37,987 nucleotides of DNA from Chromatiales bacterium (GTDB taxonomy: Bacteria > Pseudomonadota > Gammaproteobacteria > Steroidobacterales > GCA-2729495), in the NCBI GenBank assembly GCA_020831895.1, contig JAFIFS010000010.1, positions 1-37,987 of the forward strand. The letters are read 5' to 3'. Position numbers and translations under genes: made by a program. Position 1 is the first letter of the stretch, and every line of letters starts with the position of its first letter. The notes below the pieces were generated by a model, which saw only the letters and a list, made by a program, of their open reading frames with translations, ran no database searches and was not told the origin of the DNA. This document shows, in pieces, positions 15,467 to 22,808 of the stretch.

Positions 15467-15904
15467 ATGACGGGAGTGATCGACAGGCTGCGCGGCCGGT
15501 CCGCACGGGGTACTTTCCGGCGGCTGGGCGTCGCCGGGGTGGTCCTGTGCTTTCTGGTCAGTGGCCTCGCCGGCTTCAAGCCGGGCCAGGCCCATGCTGC
15601 CATGCATATCGATGAGCCGGCCGGATTGCAGTCAGGGCAGGTGGAGCCCCAACCGGGCCATGCCCATCATGCTTCTCACGGTGACACGCCGCTTGGCGAT
15701 CACCTGCATGCGCCTGAGCAGTGCCAGCTCGAGCGACACTGCGCAGCGACCTGCGCGCAGGGCAGCTCCCTCCTGCCGGCCGCCCGTGGCGGGCCTCTGC
15801 CAGGTGCGCCCCGTACCAGCCTGCGCGTGGCCGATGAGGCGCCACCGGCCGAACCTGACGCAGACCGCCTGCTGCGACCCCCGCGCATTCTCCTGACAGC
15901 CTGA
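15467..15904 (+). CDS. Small secreted His/Cys-containing protein of the copper operon
   Basis: Protein of 145 residues with a signal peptide (basic start, then 'LGVAGVVLCFLVSGLAG', cleavage near AHA at about 42-44). The mature part has a His-rich run 'GHAHHASHGD', 'GDHLHAPEQC' and cysteines in 'HCAATC', which suits binding of a soft metal such as copper. It resembles the short, poorly conserved DUF2946-like or CopL-like proteins found ahead of copA. It lies 143 bases upstream of copA in the same direction. ATG at 15467 or GTG at 15452 could be the start; no strong ribosome site is seen. A copper-binding role is inferred from composition and place. Confidence 0.65.
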   Translation: MTGVIDRLRGRSARGTFRRLGVAGVVLCFLVSGLAGFKPGQAHAAMHIDEPAGLQSGQVEPQPGHAHHASHGDTPLGDHLHAPEQCQLERHCAATCAQGSSLLPAARGGPLPGAPRTSLRVADEAPPAEPDADRLLRPPRILLTA

Positions 15905-15952
15905 GGGCGCGACCGCGCCCGGCCGGTTTCCGTCCGCACCCCTGTCGGGTGC
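15905..15952 (+). promoter_or_regulatory. Two tandem hairpins in the copA leader
   Basis: Directly after the stop of the His-rich gene come two perfect 6-bp hairpins: GGGCGC/GCGCCC (15905-15910 and 15915-15920, loop GACC) and GCACCC/GGGTGC (15936-15941 and 15947-15952, loop CTGTC). No T-run follows. They may shape mRNA stability or act as weak termination between the first gene and copA. The remaining 95 bases hold only the strong AGGAGA ribosome site of copA. Confidence 0.35.
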
Positions 15953-16047
15953 CGTGAGGCCGATCCCCGACGCCGCCTGCATGCATGCACCCGAAGCGAC
16001 AACGCCAGGGCGCCTGAAGCCGGCCCCTGTCGCTACAGGAGAATGCA

Positions 16048-17883
16048 ATGAACAGATATCGACACGATGCGGGCCGCCGCCGTGTCCTGAAGGGCCTGGC
16101 CGCTTCCGGCATCGCCGGGGGCCTGGGTCTCTGGCAGGACCCGCTCTGGGCCCGCGCACAAACCGGGCGCATCATTCCGCTGACCGGCCCCGACTTCGAC
16201 CTCATCATCGACGAGGCCCCGGTAAGCATCACCGGCCGCCGGCGCACGGCGGTACTCGTCAACGGCTCGCTGCCTGCGCCACTACTCCACTGGCGTGAGG
16301 GCGACACCGTGAGCCTGCGCGTGACCAACCGGCTGGCTGAGCCCACATCGATCCACTGGCACGGCCTGATCCTGCCAGCCAACATGGACGGTGTCCCGGG
16401 GCTCAGCTTCGACGGCATCGCGCCAGGTGAGACCTTTACCTACCGTTTTCCGCTCGAGCAGGCGGGCACCTACTGGTACCACAGCCATTCCGGTTTCCAG
16501 GAGCAGCTCGGCCATTACGGGCCGCTGGTCATCCAGCCACGCGAGCCCGATCCCTGGACCTATGACCGCGACTATGTCGTGATGCTGAGCGACTGGACTG
16601 ATGAAAATCCGGTCCGCGTGCTGGCCAAGCTCAAGAAGTACGCCGAGTACTACAACTTCAACGAGCGCACGGTGATGCACCTGCTGCGCGACTTCAGGGA
16701 CCAGGGGTTCCGCCAGACGCTTGCCGAGCGTGCGATGTGGGGCAGGATGCGGATGAGCGAGGCCGACCTGGCCGACATCAGCGGCTACACCTATACCTTC
16801 CTCGTCAACGGTGCTGCCCCTGCCGACAACTGGACCGGCCTCTTCGATCCGGGTGATCGGATACGGCTGCGCTTCATCAACAGCTCGGCCATGAGCTACT
16901 TCGACGTCCGGATACCGGGACTGAAGATGACGGTCGTCGCTGCCGACGGACTGAACGTGAAGCCTGTCAGTGTCGACGAGTTCCGCATCAGCACGGCCGA
17001 AACGTTTGATGTGCTGGTCGAGCCGGAGGATCGCGCGTACACGATATTCGCGCAGCCGATGGACCGGACGGGTTACGCGCGCGGCACGCTCGCGCCTCGC
17101 CCGGGCATGAGTGCTCCGGTCCCTGAACCGGATCCCCCGGTGTTCCTGACGATGGCGGACATGGGTCATGGGGACCATGCCGGGCACGGTGATCGGGCCC
17201 AGCATGATCATCATCGGCACCACGGAGACCATGCCCATCACGGGCATGCGCAGTCACGAGCGATACCGGTGCTACCCGAGGGGGTACGGCATCATCCTGC
17301 CGAGTTTGGTCCCGGTGTCGACATGAGGGTGGATACACCCTCGATTGCGCTGGACGACCCAGGTGTCGGTCTCCGGGACAACGGCCGGCGTGTGCTGACT
17401 TACGCCGACCTGGAGAGCGACTTCCCCGACCCGGACGGGCGCGAGCCCGCACGCACGATCGAGCTGCACCTGACCGGGCACATGGAGCGGTACATCTGGT
17501 CGTTCAACGGCAGGAAGGCCTCGCAGGCCGAGCCCATATTCCTCAGCTATGGCGAGCGTGTGCGTATTGTCTTCGTCAACGACACTATGATGGCCCACCC
17601 GATCCACCTGCACGGCATGTGGAGTGACCTGGAAGACGAGCAGGGCCAGTTTCGTGTGCGCAAGCACACGATCAACGTGCCGCCCGGTTCCCTGCGCAGC
17701 ATCCGGGTGACTGCCGATGCGCTGGGTCGCTGGGCGTTGCACTGTCACCTGCTGATGCACATGGAAACCGGCATGTTCCGGACGGTCATTGTGGACGAGG
17801 GTCCCCTGCCGGAAGGTGCCGTGAAGCCAGAGCCACAGCACGGACCTCACCCTCGGCACCACGGGGGGCATCACCATGGCTGA
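16048..17883 (+). CDS. copA: Multicopper oxidase CopA, copper resistance
   Basis: Tat-exported periplasmic multicopper oxidase, 611 residues. The twin-arginine signal 'GRRRVLKGLAASG' is at 9-21. Copper-ligand motifs: HWHG near 103-106, 'YHSHSG', 'HPIHLHGM' near 518 and 'HCHLLMHMETGM' near 565, which supply the type 1, 2 and 3 copper sites. It oxidises or sequesters cuprous ion in the periplasm. Between the second and third cupredoxin domains lies a His-rich segment (about residues 370-405) with many HGD/HH repeats and few Met, where the Pseudomonas-type CopA has Met-rich repeats; a second short His cluster ends the protein. AGGAGA precedes the ATG. It overlaps copB by eight bases. Confidence 0.94.
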   Translation: MNRYRHDAGRRRVLKGLAASGIAGGLGLWQDPLWARAQTGRIIPLTGPDFDLIIDEAPVSITGRRRTAVLVNGSLPAPLLHWREGDTVSLRVTNRLAEPTSIHWHGLILPANMDGVPGLSFDGIAPGETFTYRFPLEQAGTYWYHSHSGFQEQLGHYGPLVIQPREPDPWTYDRDYVVMLSDWTDENPVRVLAKLKKYAEYYNFNERTVMHLLRDFRDQGFRQTLAERAMWGRMRMSEADLADISGYTYTFLVNGAAPADNWTGLFDPGDRIRLRFINSSAMSYFDVRIPGLKMTVVAADGLNVKPVSVDEFRISTAETFDVLVEPEDRAYTIFAQPMDRTGYARGTLAPRPGMSAPVPEPDPPVFLTMADMGHGDHAGHGDRAQHDHHRHHGDHAHHGHAQSRAIPVLPEGVRHHPAEFGPGVDMRVDTPSIALDDPGVGLRDNGRRVLTYADLESDFPDPDGREPARTIELHLTGHMERYIWSFNGRKASQAEPIFLSYGERVRIVFVNDTMMAHPIHLHGMWSDLEDEQGQFRVRKHTINVPPGSLRSIRVTADALGRWALHCHLLMHMETGMFRTVIVDEGPLPEGAVKPEPQHGPHPRHHGGHHHG

Positions 17884-18667
17884 TTGCAGGCGTCTGGTTC
17901 TTGTTGCGGCCTGCAGCCTGCTGCTGGCGAACGTGGGCTCCGCCCTCGCTTCCGGCCCCGGGCTGCCACCGGTGACCCCGGAAATGCGCGCCGCGGCTTT
18001 TCCTGAGCTCTCTGGAGACAGCAAGCACATGGATGACGACGCGGTTTACTGGAAGCTGCTGTTTGATCGCTTCGAGTGGCAGGACCGGGCTGCGGGTGAC
18101 ACGCTGGCCTGGAAGACACGCGCCTGGGTGGGCCGCGACTTCAACCGCCTCTGGCTGCGCAGCGGGGGCTCACGCAGGGGCGGCAGCACCGGCTCCGGTG
18201 ACGTGGAGCTGCTGTGGGGCAGGGCCGCGGCGCCATGGTGGGACCTGGTGGCAGGCGTGCGCCAGGACATCGGATCGGGCGCCTCGCGCACCTATGCCGC
18301 GCTCGGCGTACAGGGTCTTGCGCCGTACTGGTTCGAGACCGAGGTCACGGCCTATGTCGGTGAGCGGGGCCAGCTCGGGCTGCGCCTGGACCTGGAATAC
18401 GAGGTGCTGCTGACAAACCGGCTGATCCTCGTCCCGGAAACGGAGATCGAGCTCTGGCGGCGCACGGATGTCGATGCCGGTGCGGGCAGCGGCTTGTCTG
18501 GTGTCAAGGCAGGGCTGCGCCTGCGCTACGAGGTCAGGCGCGAGTTCGCGCCCTACCTCGGAGTCGAGTGGTCAGGCAGGTTCGGTCCGACTGCGGACAT
18601 TGCACGGGCATCCGGCAAGGCCATTCGCGATACGCGCATGGTCGCGGGCCTTCGGTTCTGGTTCTGA
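17876..18667 (+). CDS. copB: Outer-membrane copper resistance protein CopB
   Basis: Beta-barrel protein of 263 residues (PF05275 type). Signal peptide to about residue 26 (core 'LVLVAACSLLLANVG'), then 'DDDAVYWKLLFDRFEWQ', 'AWVGRDFNRLWLRS', 'ELLWGRAAAPWWDLVAGVRQD' and a terminal aromatic strand ending in Phe, the usual outer-membrane insertion signal. It is thought to bind or export copper together with CopA. The Met/His-rich N-terminal region of the longer CopB proteins is absent. Its ATG lies inside the last codons of copA, so the two are translationally coupled. A hairpin follows five bases after the stop. Confidence 0.9.
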   Translation: MADCRRLVLVAACSLLLANVGSALASGPGLPPVTPEMRAAAFPELSGDSKHMDDDAVYWKLLFDRFEWQDRAAGDTLAWKTRAWVGRDFNRLWLRSGGSRRGGSTGSGDVELLWGRAAAPWWDLVAGVRQDIGSGASRTYAALGVQGLAPYWFETEVTAYVGERGQLGLRLDLEYEVLLTNRLILVPETEIELWRRTDVDAGAGSGLSGVKAGLRLRYEVRREFAPYLGVEWSGRFGPTADIARASGKAIRDTRMVAGLRFWF

Positions 18668-18671
18668 GCGA

Positions 18672-18689
18672 AGGCACCCGCTGGTGCCT
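18672..18689. terminator. Hairpin after copB, terminator candidate
   Basis: AGGCACC and GGTGCCT form a perfect 7-bp stem with a four-base CGCT loop, five bases after the copB stop and ahead of the convergent pdxH end. No T-run follows on either strand. Confidence 0.45.
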
Positions 18690-18763
18690 GGCTGGCTCCC
18701 CGGGTGTTGCGCAGTGAGCCGCCCGGGGCCAGTCTCTCCGGGCGACCGGAGCGCGTGCGCGGC

Positions 18764-19417
18764 TCAGGGTGCAAGGCGGGAAACGTCCCAGGCGCCCTCG
18801 GCGCCGAGCCGGTAAGTGAAACGGTCGTGAAGCCGGTTCTCGCGGCCCTGCCAGAACTCGAACAGCGCCGGCAGCACGCGGTAGCCGCCCCAGAAGTCAG
18901 GCAGCGGAATCTCGCCAGCGGCAAATTTCTCGCGCATCCGGGCGAACTGCATCTCCAGCGCCTGGCGTCCGCTGATGGCGTTGCTCTGGGGCGAGGCCCA
19001 GGCACCAAGCTGGCTGTCGCGCGGGCGGCGCAGGAAGTACCGCAAGGCCTCGGCGGTCGCAAGGCGCGTCGCCTCACCCTCGATCCGGACCTGGCGCCGC
19101 AGTTCCGGCCAGAAGAGCAGCAGCGCGACACGTGGACGGGCATCGATCTCGCGCGCCTTGCGGCTCTGCAGGTTGGTGTAGAACACGAAGCCCGACGGGT
19201 CGTAGCCCTTGAGCAGCACCATGCGGCTGGATGGCTGGCCCTCGGGTGAGCAGGTCGCGACGCTCATCGCATTGGCGTCGAGGGCCTCTACCTCGAGCGC
19301 CTGGCGAAACCAGCGGTCGAACATCCGGAAGGGGTCAGCGTCCAGGTCTGCACGGCGCAGCGGCTGGCTGCGGTAGTCACGGCGCAGGTCCGCCAGGTCC
19401 GCGGAGAGATCAGCCAT
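18764..19417 (-). CDS. pdxH: Pyridoxamine/pyridoxine 5'-phosphate oxidase
   Basis: FMN enzyme of 217 residues that makes pyridoxal 5'-phosphate from PNP or PMP with oxygen. Family motifs in order: 'LRRDYRSQPL', 'DPFRMFDRWFRQA', 'MSVATCSPEGQPSSRMVLLKGYD', 'GFVFYTNLQSRKARE', 'LLLFWPELRRQVRIEG', 'RPRDSQLGAWAS' and the C-terminal 'EFWQGRENRLHDR'. Full length. It lies 29 bases after the DUF4136 lipoprotein gene on the same strand and may be read with it; no clear Shine-Dalgarno precedes its ATG, which fits coupling. Confidence 0.95.
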   Translation of the reverse strand: MADLSADLADLRRDYRSQPLRRADLDADPFRMFDRWFRQALEVEALDANAMSVATCSPEGQPSSRMVLLKGYDPSGFVFYTNLQSRKAREIDARPRVALLLFWPELRRQVRIEGEATRLATAEALRYFLRRPRDSQLGAWASPQSNAISGRQALEMQFARMREKFAAGEIPLPDFWGGYRVLPALFEFWQGRENRLHDRFTYRLGAEGAWDVSRLAP

Positions 19418-19446
19418 GGGTATTGCCAGCCGGGACGCGCCCGGGT

Positions 19447-20052
19447 TCAGCGGGCGTCGCGGGCTACGGTACCCTGCTGCGCCATACTGCCGGTCGCACG
19501 CCAGGGGAATTCGGCGAAGATCTGGGCAACTGCCTGGTCGATGGCATTCTGGCGGTTACGCAGGTCCTGTTCGCGCACCCTGTCCACGGCGATGCCTTCC
19601 CAGACCAGCTGGCCCCGCCGCGCGTCGACGAGATCGATGATCAGCGTGCCCTCGGTGAACTGGGTAATCCGGGTCTCGTAGCCGCCCCAAACGCCGTAGC
19701 GGCGGAAGCCGTAAAAGCCGCCAAACCCGGGACCGGCCGTCGTGGTGGCCTGCAGCCGCTCCCGGCTCTCGGTGTAGAAGTTGACGAGAATGTCGGGGTT
19801 GTCGCTGAGCTGAAAGCCCCTGGCCGCGAGCTCCCGGTTGACCGCGGTGCGCAGGAACTGGCTCTCCAGCGAGCTGTAACCCGCACGATCGGTGCCCAGC
19901 GGCTGGACGAAGTTGTAGGTCCGAAAGCTGCCGATGTCGGCCGCCGGATCGGTATTGGTGAAAATGCGCGGCCCGGTCGCGCAGCCTGCGAGCAGGGTGA
20001 CCATTGCCGCCAGGGCGAAGGGTAGTGTCAGACGGGGCAGCTTGCGGTTCAT
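19447..20052 (-). CDS. DUF4136 lipoprotein
   Basis: Envelope lipoprotein of 201 residues. Signal peptide with lipobox L-L-A-G-C (Cys near residue 24), then the DUF4136 pattern: 'DPAADIGSFRTYNFV', 'AVNRELAARGFQLSDNPDILVNFYTESRE', a Gly/Phe/Tyr-rich 'GFGGFYGFRRYGVWGGY', 'EGTLIIDLVDARRGQLVWEG' and a C-terminal helix with 'AVAQIFAEFP'. Function unknown; the residue after Cys is Ala, so outer-membrane sorting is expected. AAGGAGA before the ATG at 20052 fixes the start. Placed between the unknown secreted protein (40 bases upstream) and pdxH. Confidence 0.88.
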   Translation of the reverse strand: MNRKLPRLTLPFALAAMVTLLAGCATGPRIFTNTDPAADIGSFRTYNFVQPLGTDRAGYSSLESQFLRTAVNRELAARGFQLSDNPDILVNFYTESRERLQATTTAGPGFGGFYGFRRYGVWGGYETRITQFTEGTLIIDLVDARRGQLVWEGIAVDRVREQDLRNRQNAIDQAVAQIFAEFPWRATGSMAQQGTVARDAR

Positions 20053-20092
20053 GCGATTCTCCTTGAGTTCCCAGCATAAGCCCTGGCCGGGC

Positions 20093-20992
20093 TCAGCGCA
20101 CTTCCACCATCCGGCTGCGCAGCGACACGCGGCCGAGCAGCCGGATGTTGCCTGACAGCTGCAGGGGTGCACGGCTTTCCGGTTCGAGCAGCAGCTCGAG
20201 CTGACCGCGCAGGCCGAGCAATTCAAACTCGTCATCTTCATCGTCTTCGCCCAGGGACTCGCCATGGATGAGCACGCGGATCGCCTGCTGGTTGCCGCGC
20301 CGTCGTTCGCTGCCGCCTGGACCCAGCCGGCGGTAGTCGCTTGCAATCCGCACAGGTTCGGTGACCCGGACATTGACCTGATGCAGATTGCGCCGGGAAT
20401 AGACGACGAAATCGAGCGTCTGGCCAGGTCGCTCTAGACCCGTCGCGGCGATGATGTAGAAGATCCCGGTAGGCTCGGCAATGATGGCGTTGCCAAGCTC
20501 GTGTGGAAACTGGCGGAAGCCGCGTTCGCGATCCGTCCACTGACCGGGCGGCAGCGACTCCTCTGCGCTGGTCGCCGGGTGGGCGGTCTCCAGCCAGGCA
20601 CCCTCGTCAGTGTAGCGATAGACACGCTCGCGCAGCCGGCCCTCGTAGTCATGCTGCGAACGCTGCAGGGCTGCGCCTGTCCGCGGATCGCTGAACAGCA
20701 TGATCTGCGAGCGCTGGCCCACAGCGCGCGTCCGGTAGGTAGTCTGCTGGATCTGGGGGCCTGGCGCCACTGGAAGGCCCCGGCTGTCGTCGACCACGAG
20801 CAGCTTGGGCTTGACCACGACGGCCGGACGCAGGCTCAGCCGGACCTCGGCATCGACACTGAGAAACAGTCGCGACCCCTGCATCTGCACCGCCGACCAG
20901 GCGACCCGGTCAGGGTCGAGTTCGAGCCCAAGAACCGGCGTGCCGGTCAGTAGCGCCAACAGCCCAGCCAGGCAGACTGAGCGCTTCAACAT
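20093..20992 (-). CDS. Secreted protein of unknown function
   Basis: I do not recognise this 299-residue protein. From the ATG at 20992 it has a signal peptide (MLKRSVCLAGLLALL, cleavage near G-L-E). The body is beta-rich and full of charged residues: 'MLFSDPRTGAALQRSQHDYEGRLRERVYRY' looks like a segment asking for a wall or outer-membrane-associated domain, and 'EDDEDDEFELLGLRGQLELLLEPESRAPLQLSG' suggests an acidic loop then a strand. The ATG at 21004 is an alternative start. The end near 'RLLGRVSLRSRMVEVR' looks strand-like. Divergent from tamA, with only about 80 bases between them, and probably co-transcribed with the DUF4136 lipoprotein gene. Confidence 0.7.
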   Translation of the reverse strand: MLKRSVCLAGLLALLTGTPVLGLELDPDRVAWSAVQMQGSRLFLSVDAEVRLSLRPAVVVKPKLLVVDDSRGLPVAPGPQIQQTTYRTRAVGQRSQIMLFSDPRTGAALQRSQHDYEGRLRERVYRYTDEGAWLETAHPATSAEESLPPGQWTDRERGFRQFPHELGNAIIAEPTGIFYIIAATGLERPGQTLDFVVYSRRNLHQVNVRVTEPVRIASDYRRLGPGGSERRRGNQQAIRVLIHGESLGEDDEDDEFELLGLRGQLELLLEPESRAPLQLSGNIRLLGRVSLRSRMVEVR

Positions 20993-21074
20993 CTCGACGT
21001 TCATTCGCGGATAATACAGTGCCATCGAACCTGCCTCTCATAGCTATGACCCTCCGGCCTGCCACAAGGTCCCG

Positions 21075-22808
21075 ATGCCTGGGCTGAAACCCCTGCTGCG
21101 ACGCGGAATGGTCCTGGCGCTGCTGATGGCGCCTGCGGCCCTGCCGGCCGCGGTCGAGATCACCGGGCTGTCCCGCAACCTCGAGCGGCTGGTCCTGTCC
21201 GCGATCCGTCTCGACGAGGAGCCCTGCAGTTCCCCGGAGTGGCGCGTGCGGCGCCTTTACCGTGAGGCCATCGACGACATACGCGAAGTCCTCTCGGTGC
21301 GCGGCTTTTACGATGTCGAGATCGAGCGTTCGCTCAGGTTCGAGCCAGGCTGCTGGCAGGCACGTTTCCACGTCATGCCCGGGGAAGCGGTCCTGCTGCG
21401 CGAGATCAGCGTCGGTGTAAGCGGCGAGGCCGGGCAGGACAGCGTGTTCCAGGGCATCCTCGGCCGGAATCCGCTGCAGCCCGGGGCTGCGCTGGATCAT
21501 GAGATCTATGAGTCCTACAAGCGCCGCTTCAGCGATGCAGCCACGCAGCGCGGATACTTCGACGGCCGCTTCACGGCCAACCGGATCGATGTCTATCCGG
21601 AGGAGGGGGCAGCAGACATCCTGCTGCAGTATGACTCCGGAGCCCGCTATGTTTTCGGAGACATCACCTGGGAGCAGGAGGTAGTCAGCGAGCGACTCAT
21701 CCGCCGCTTCCAGAATTTCGAGGCGGGCACGCCCTACAATGCGGCGCGAATAGGAGACCTGTTCGCCGCGCTGTTCGAGACCGGCTACTTCGATGTTGTC
21801 GACATCCGCAGCGACCCTGACTCCGAACGGCTGGAGGTTCCGGTCCGCGTGATCCTGACGCCGGCGCCGGCGCGCAACTGGACGGCAGGCCTGGGTTACG
21901 GCACCGATACCGGACCGTTACTGCTGAGCCGCTACCTGAACCGGCGTCGCAACCTCCAGGGTCACCAGCTGGAACTCAGCGCCAGCCTGTCCCCGGTGAT
22001 CTCCGAAACCGGGGCCGTCTACCGCCTGCCGCTGAACGACCCGCGCGCCGAGTGGCTCAGCTTCAGCGCCGGATACAAGATCGAGCAGCCCGACAACATC
22101 CGCAGCGAACTGGTGGAACTGGGTGCGCGCGCCGTGGTGCGACGACCGCGCGGATGGCTGGAGACACGTTTCATTGACTTTCGCTACGAGGATTTCCGCA
22201 TCGGTACAGATGCCGGCGTGAGCCGGCTGCTGACGCCGGGCGTCAACTGGGTGCACAAGACGGCCGGCGCCCCGCTGCGCCCGCAGAGAGCGCACCGCGT
22301 CAGCTTTCAGGTAAGCGGCACCGGCGAGTTCCTTGGTTCCAGCAGCCAGTATCTGCAGACGGAGGCCTTCGGCCGCATCATCCGGCCGCTCTGGCGCGGC
22401 GCACGGGTGCTGGCCAGGGCAGAGGCCGGGTTCACGGCCAAGGACGAGTTTCGCAGCCTGCCATTCTCTGTCCGTTTCTTCGCCGGTGGCGACTACAGCG
22501 TGCGGGGCTACGACTACAAGACGCTGGGTCCAGTCGACGAGAATGGCGATGTGATCGGTGGCAGCTACAAGCTGGTCACCAGCATCGAGATTGACCAGCT
22601 GGTAAGCCAGAACTGGGCGGTTGCCGCCTTCGTCGACAGTGGCAACGCGTTCGATGACTTTGACCGGATACGCCTGAAAACAGGCGCCGGGGCCGGGGTT
22701 CGCTGGATCTCGCCCATAGGTCCAGTCCGTCTCGACGTCGGCTTTCCGCTCAGCAGCAGTGCGCGTGACAACTGGCGCATTCACGTGACCCTGGGGCCGG
22801 ACCTGTGA
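21075..22808 (+). CDS. tamA: Autotransporter assembly complex subunit TamA
   Basis: Omp85-family outer-membrane protein of 577 residues, the size of E. coli TamA. Signal peptide 'MVLALLMAPAALPAA', three POTRA domains (about 25-260; 'LSVRGFYDVEIE' and 'FETGYFDVVDIR' are typical POTRA segments), then a 16-strand barrel with the Omp85 loop-6 motif VRGY near residue 476 and a C-terminal strand ending 'HVTLGPDL'. With TamB it forms the translocation and assembly module, which also serves lipid transport across the envelope. AAGG precedes the ATG. The stop overlaps the tamB start. Confidence 0.93.
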   Translation: MPGLKPLLRRGMVLALLMAPAALPAAVEITGLSRNLERLVLSAIRLDEEPCSSPEWRVRRLYREAIDDIREVLSVRGFYDVEIERSLRFEPGCWQARFHVMPGEAVLLREISVGVSGEAGQDSVFQGILGRNPLQPGAALDHEIYESYKRRFSDAATQRGYFDGRFTANRIDVYPEEGAADILLQYDSGARYVFGDITWEQEVVSERLIRRFQNFEAGTPYNAARIGDLFAALFETGYFDVVDIRSDPDSERLEVPVRVILTPAPARNWTAGLGYGTDTGPLLLSRYLNRRRNLQGHQLELSASLSPVISETGAVYRLPLNDPRAEWLSFSAGYKIEQPDNIRSELVELGARAVVRRPRGWLETRFIDFRYEDFRIGTDAGVSRLLTPGVNWVHKTAGAPLRPQRAHRVSFQVSGTGEFLGSSSQYLQTEAFGRIIRPLWRGARVLARAEAGFTAKDEFRSLPFSVRFFAGGDYSVRGYDYKTLGPVDENGDVIGGSYKLVTSIEIDQLVSQNWAVAAFVDSGNAFDDFDRIRLKTGAGAGVRWISPIGPVRLDVGFPLSSSARDNWRIHVTLGPDL

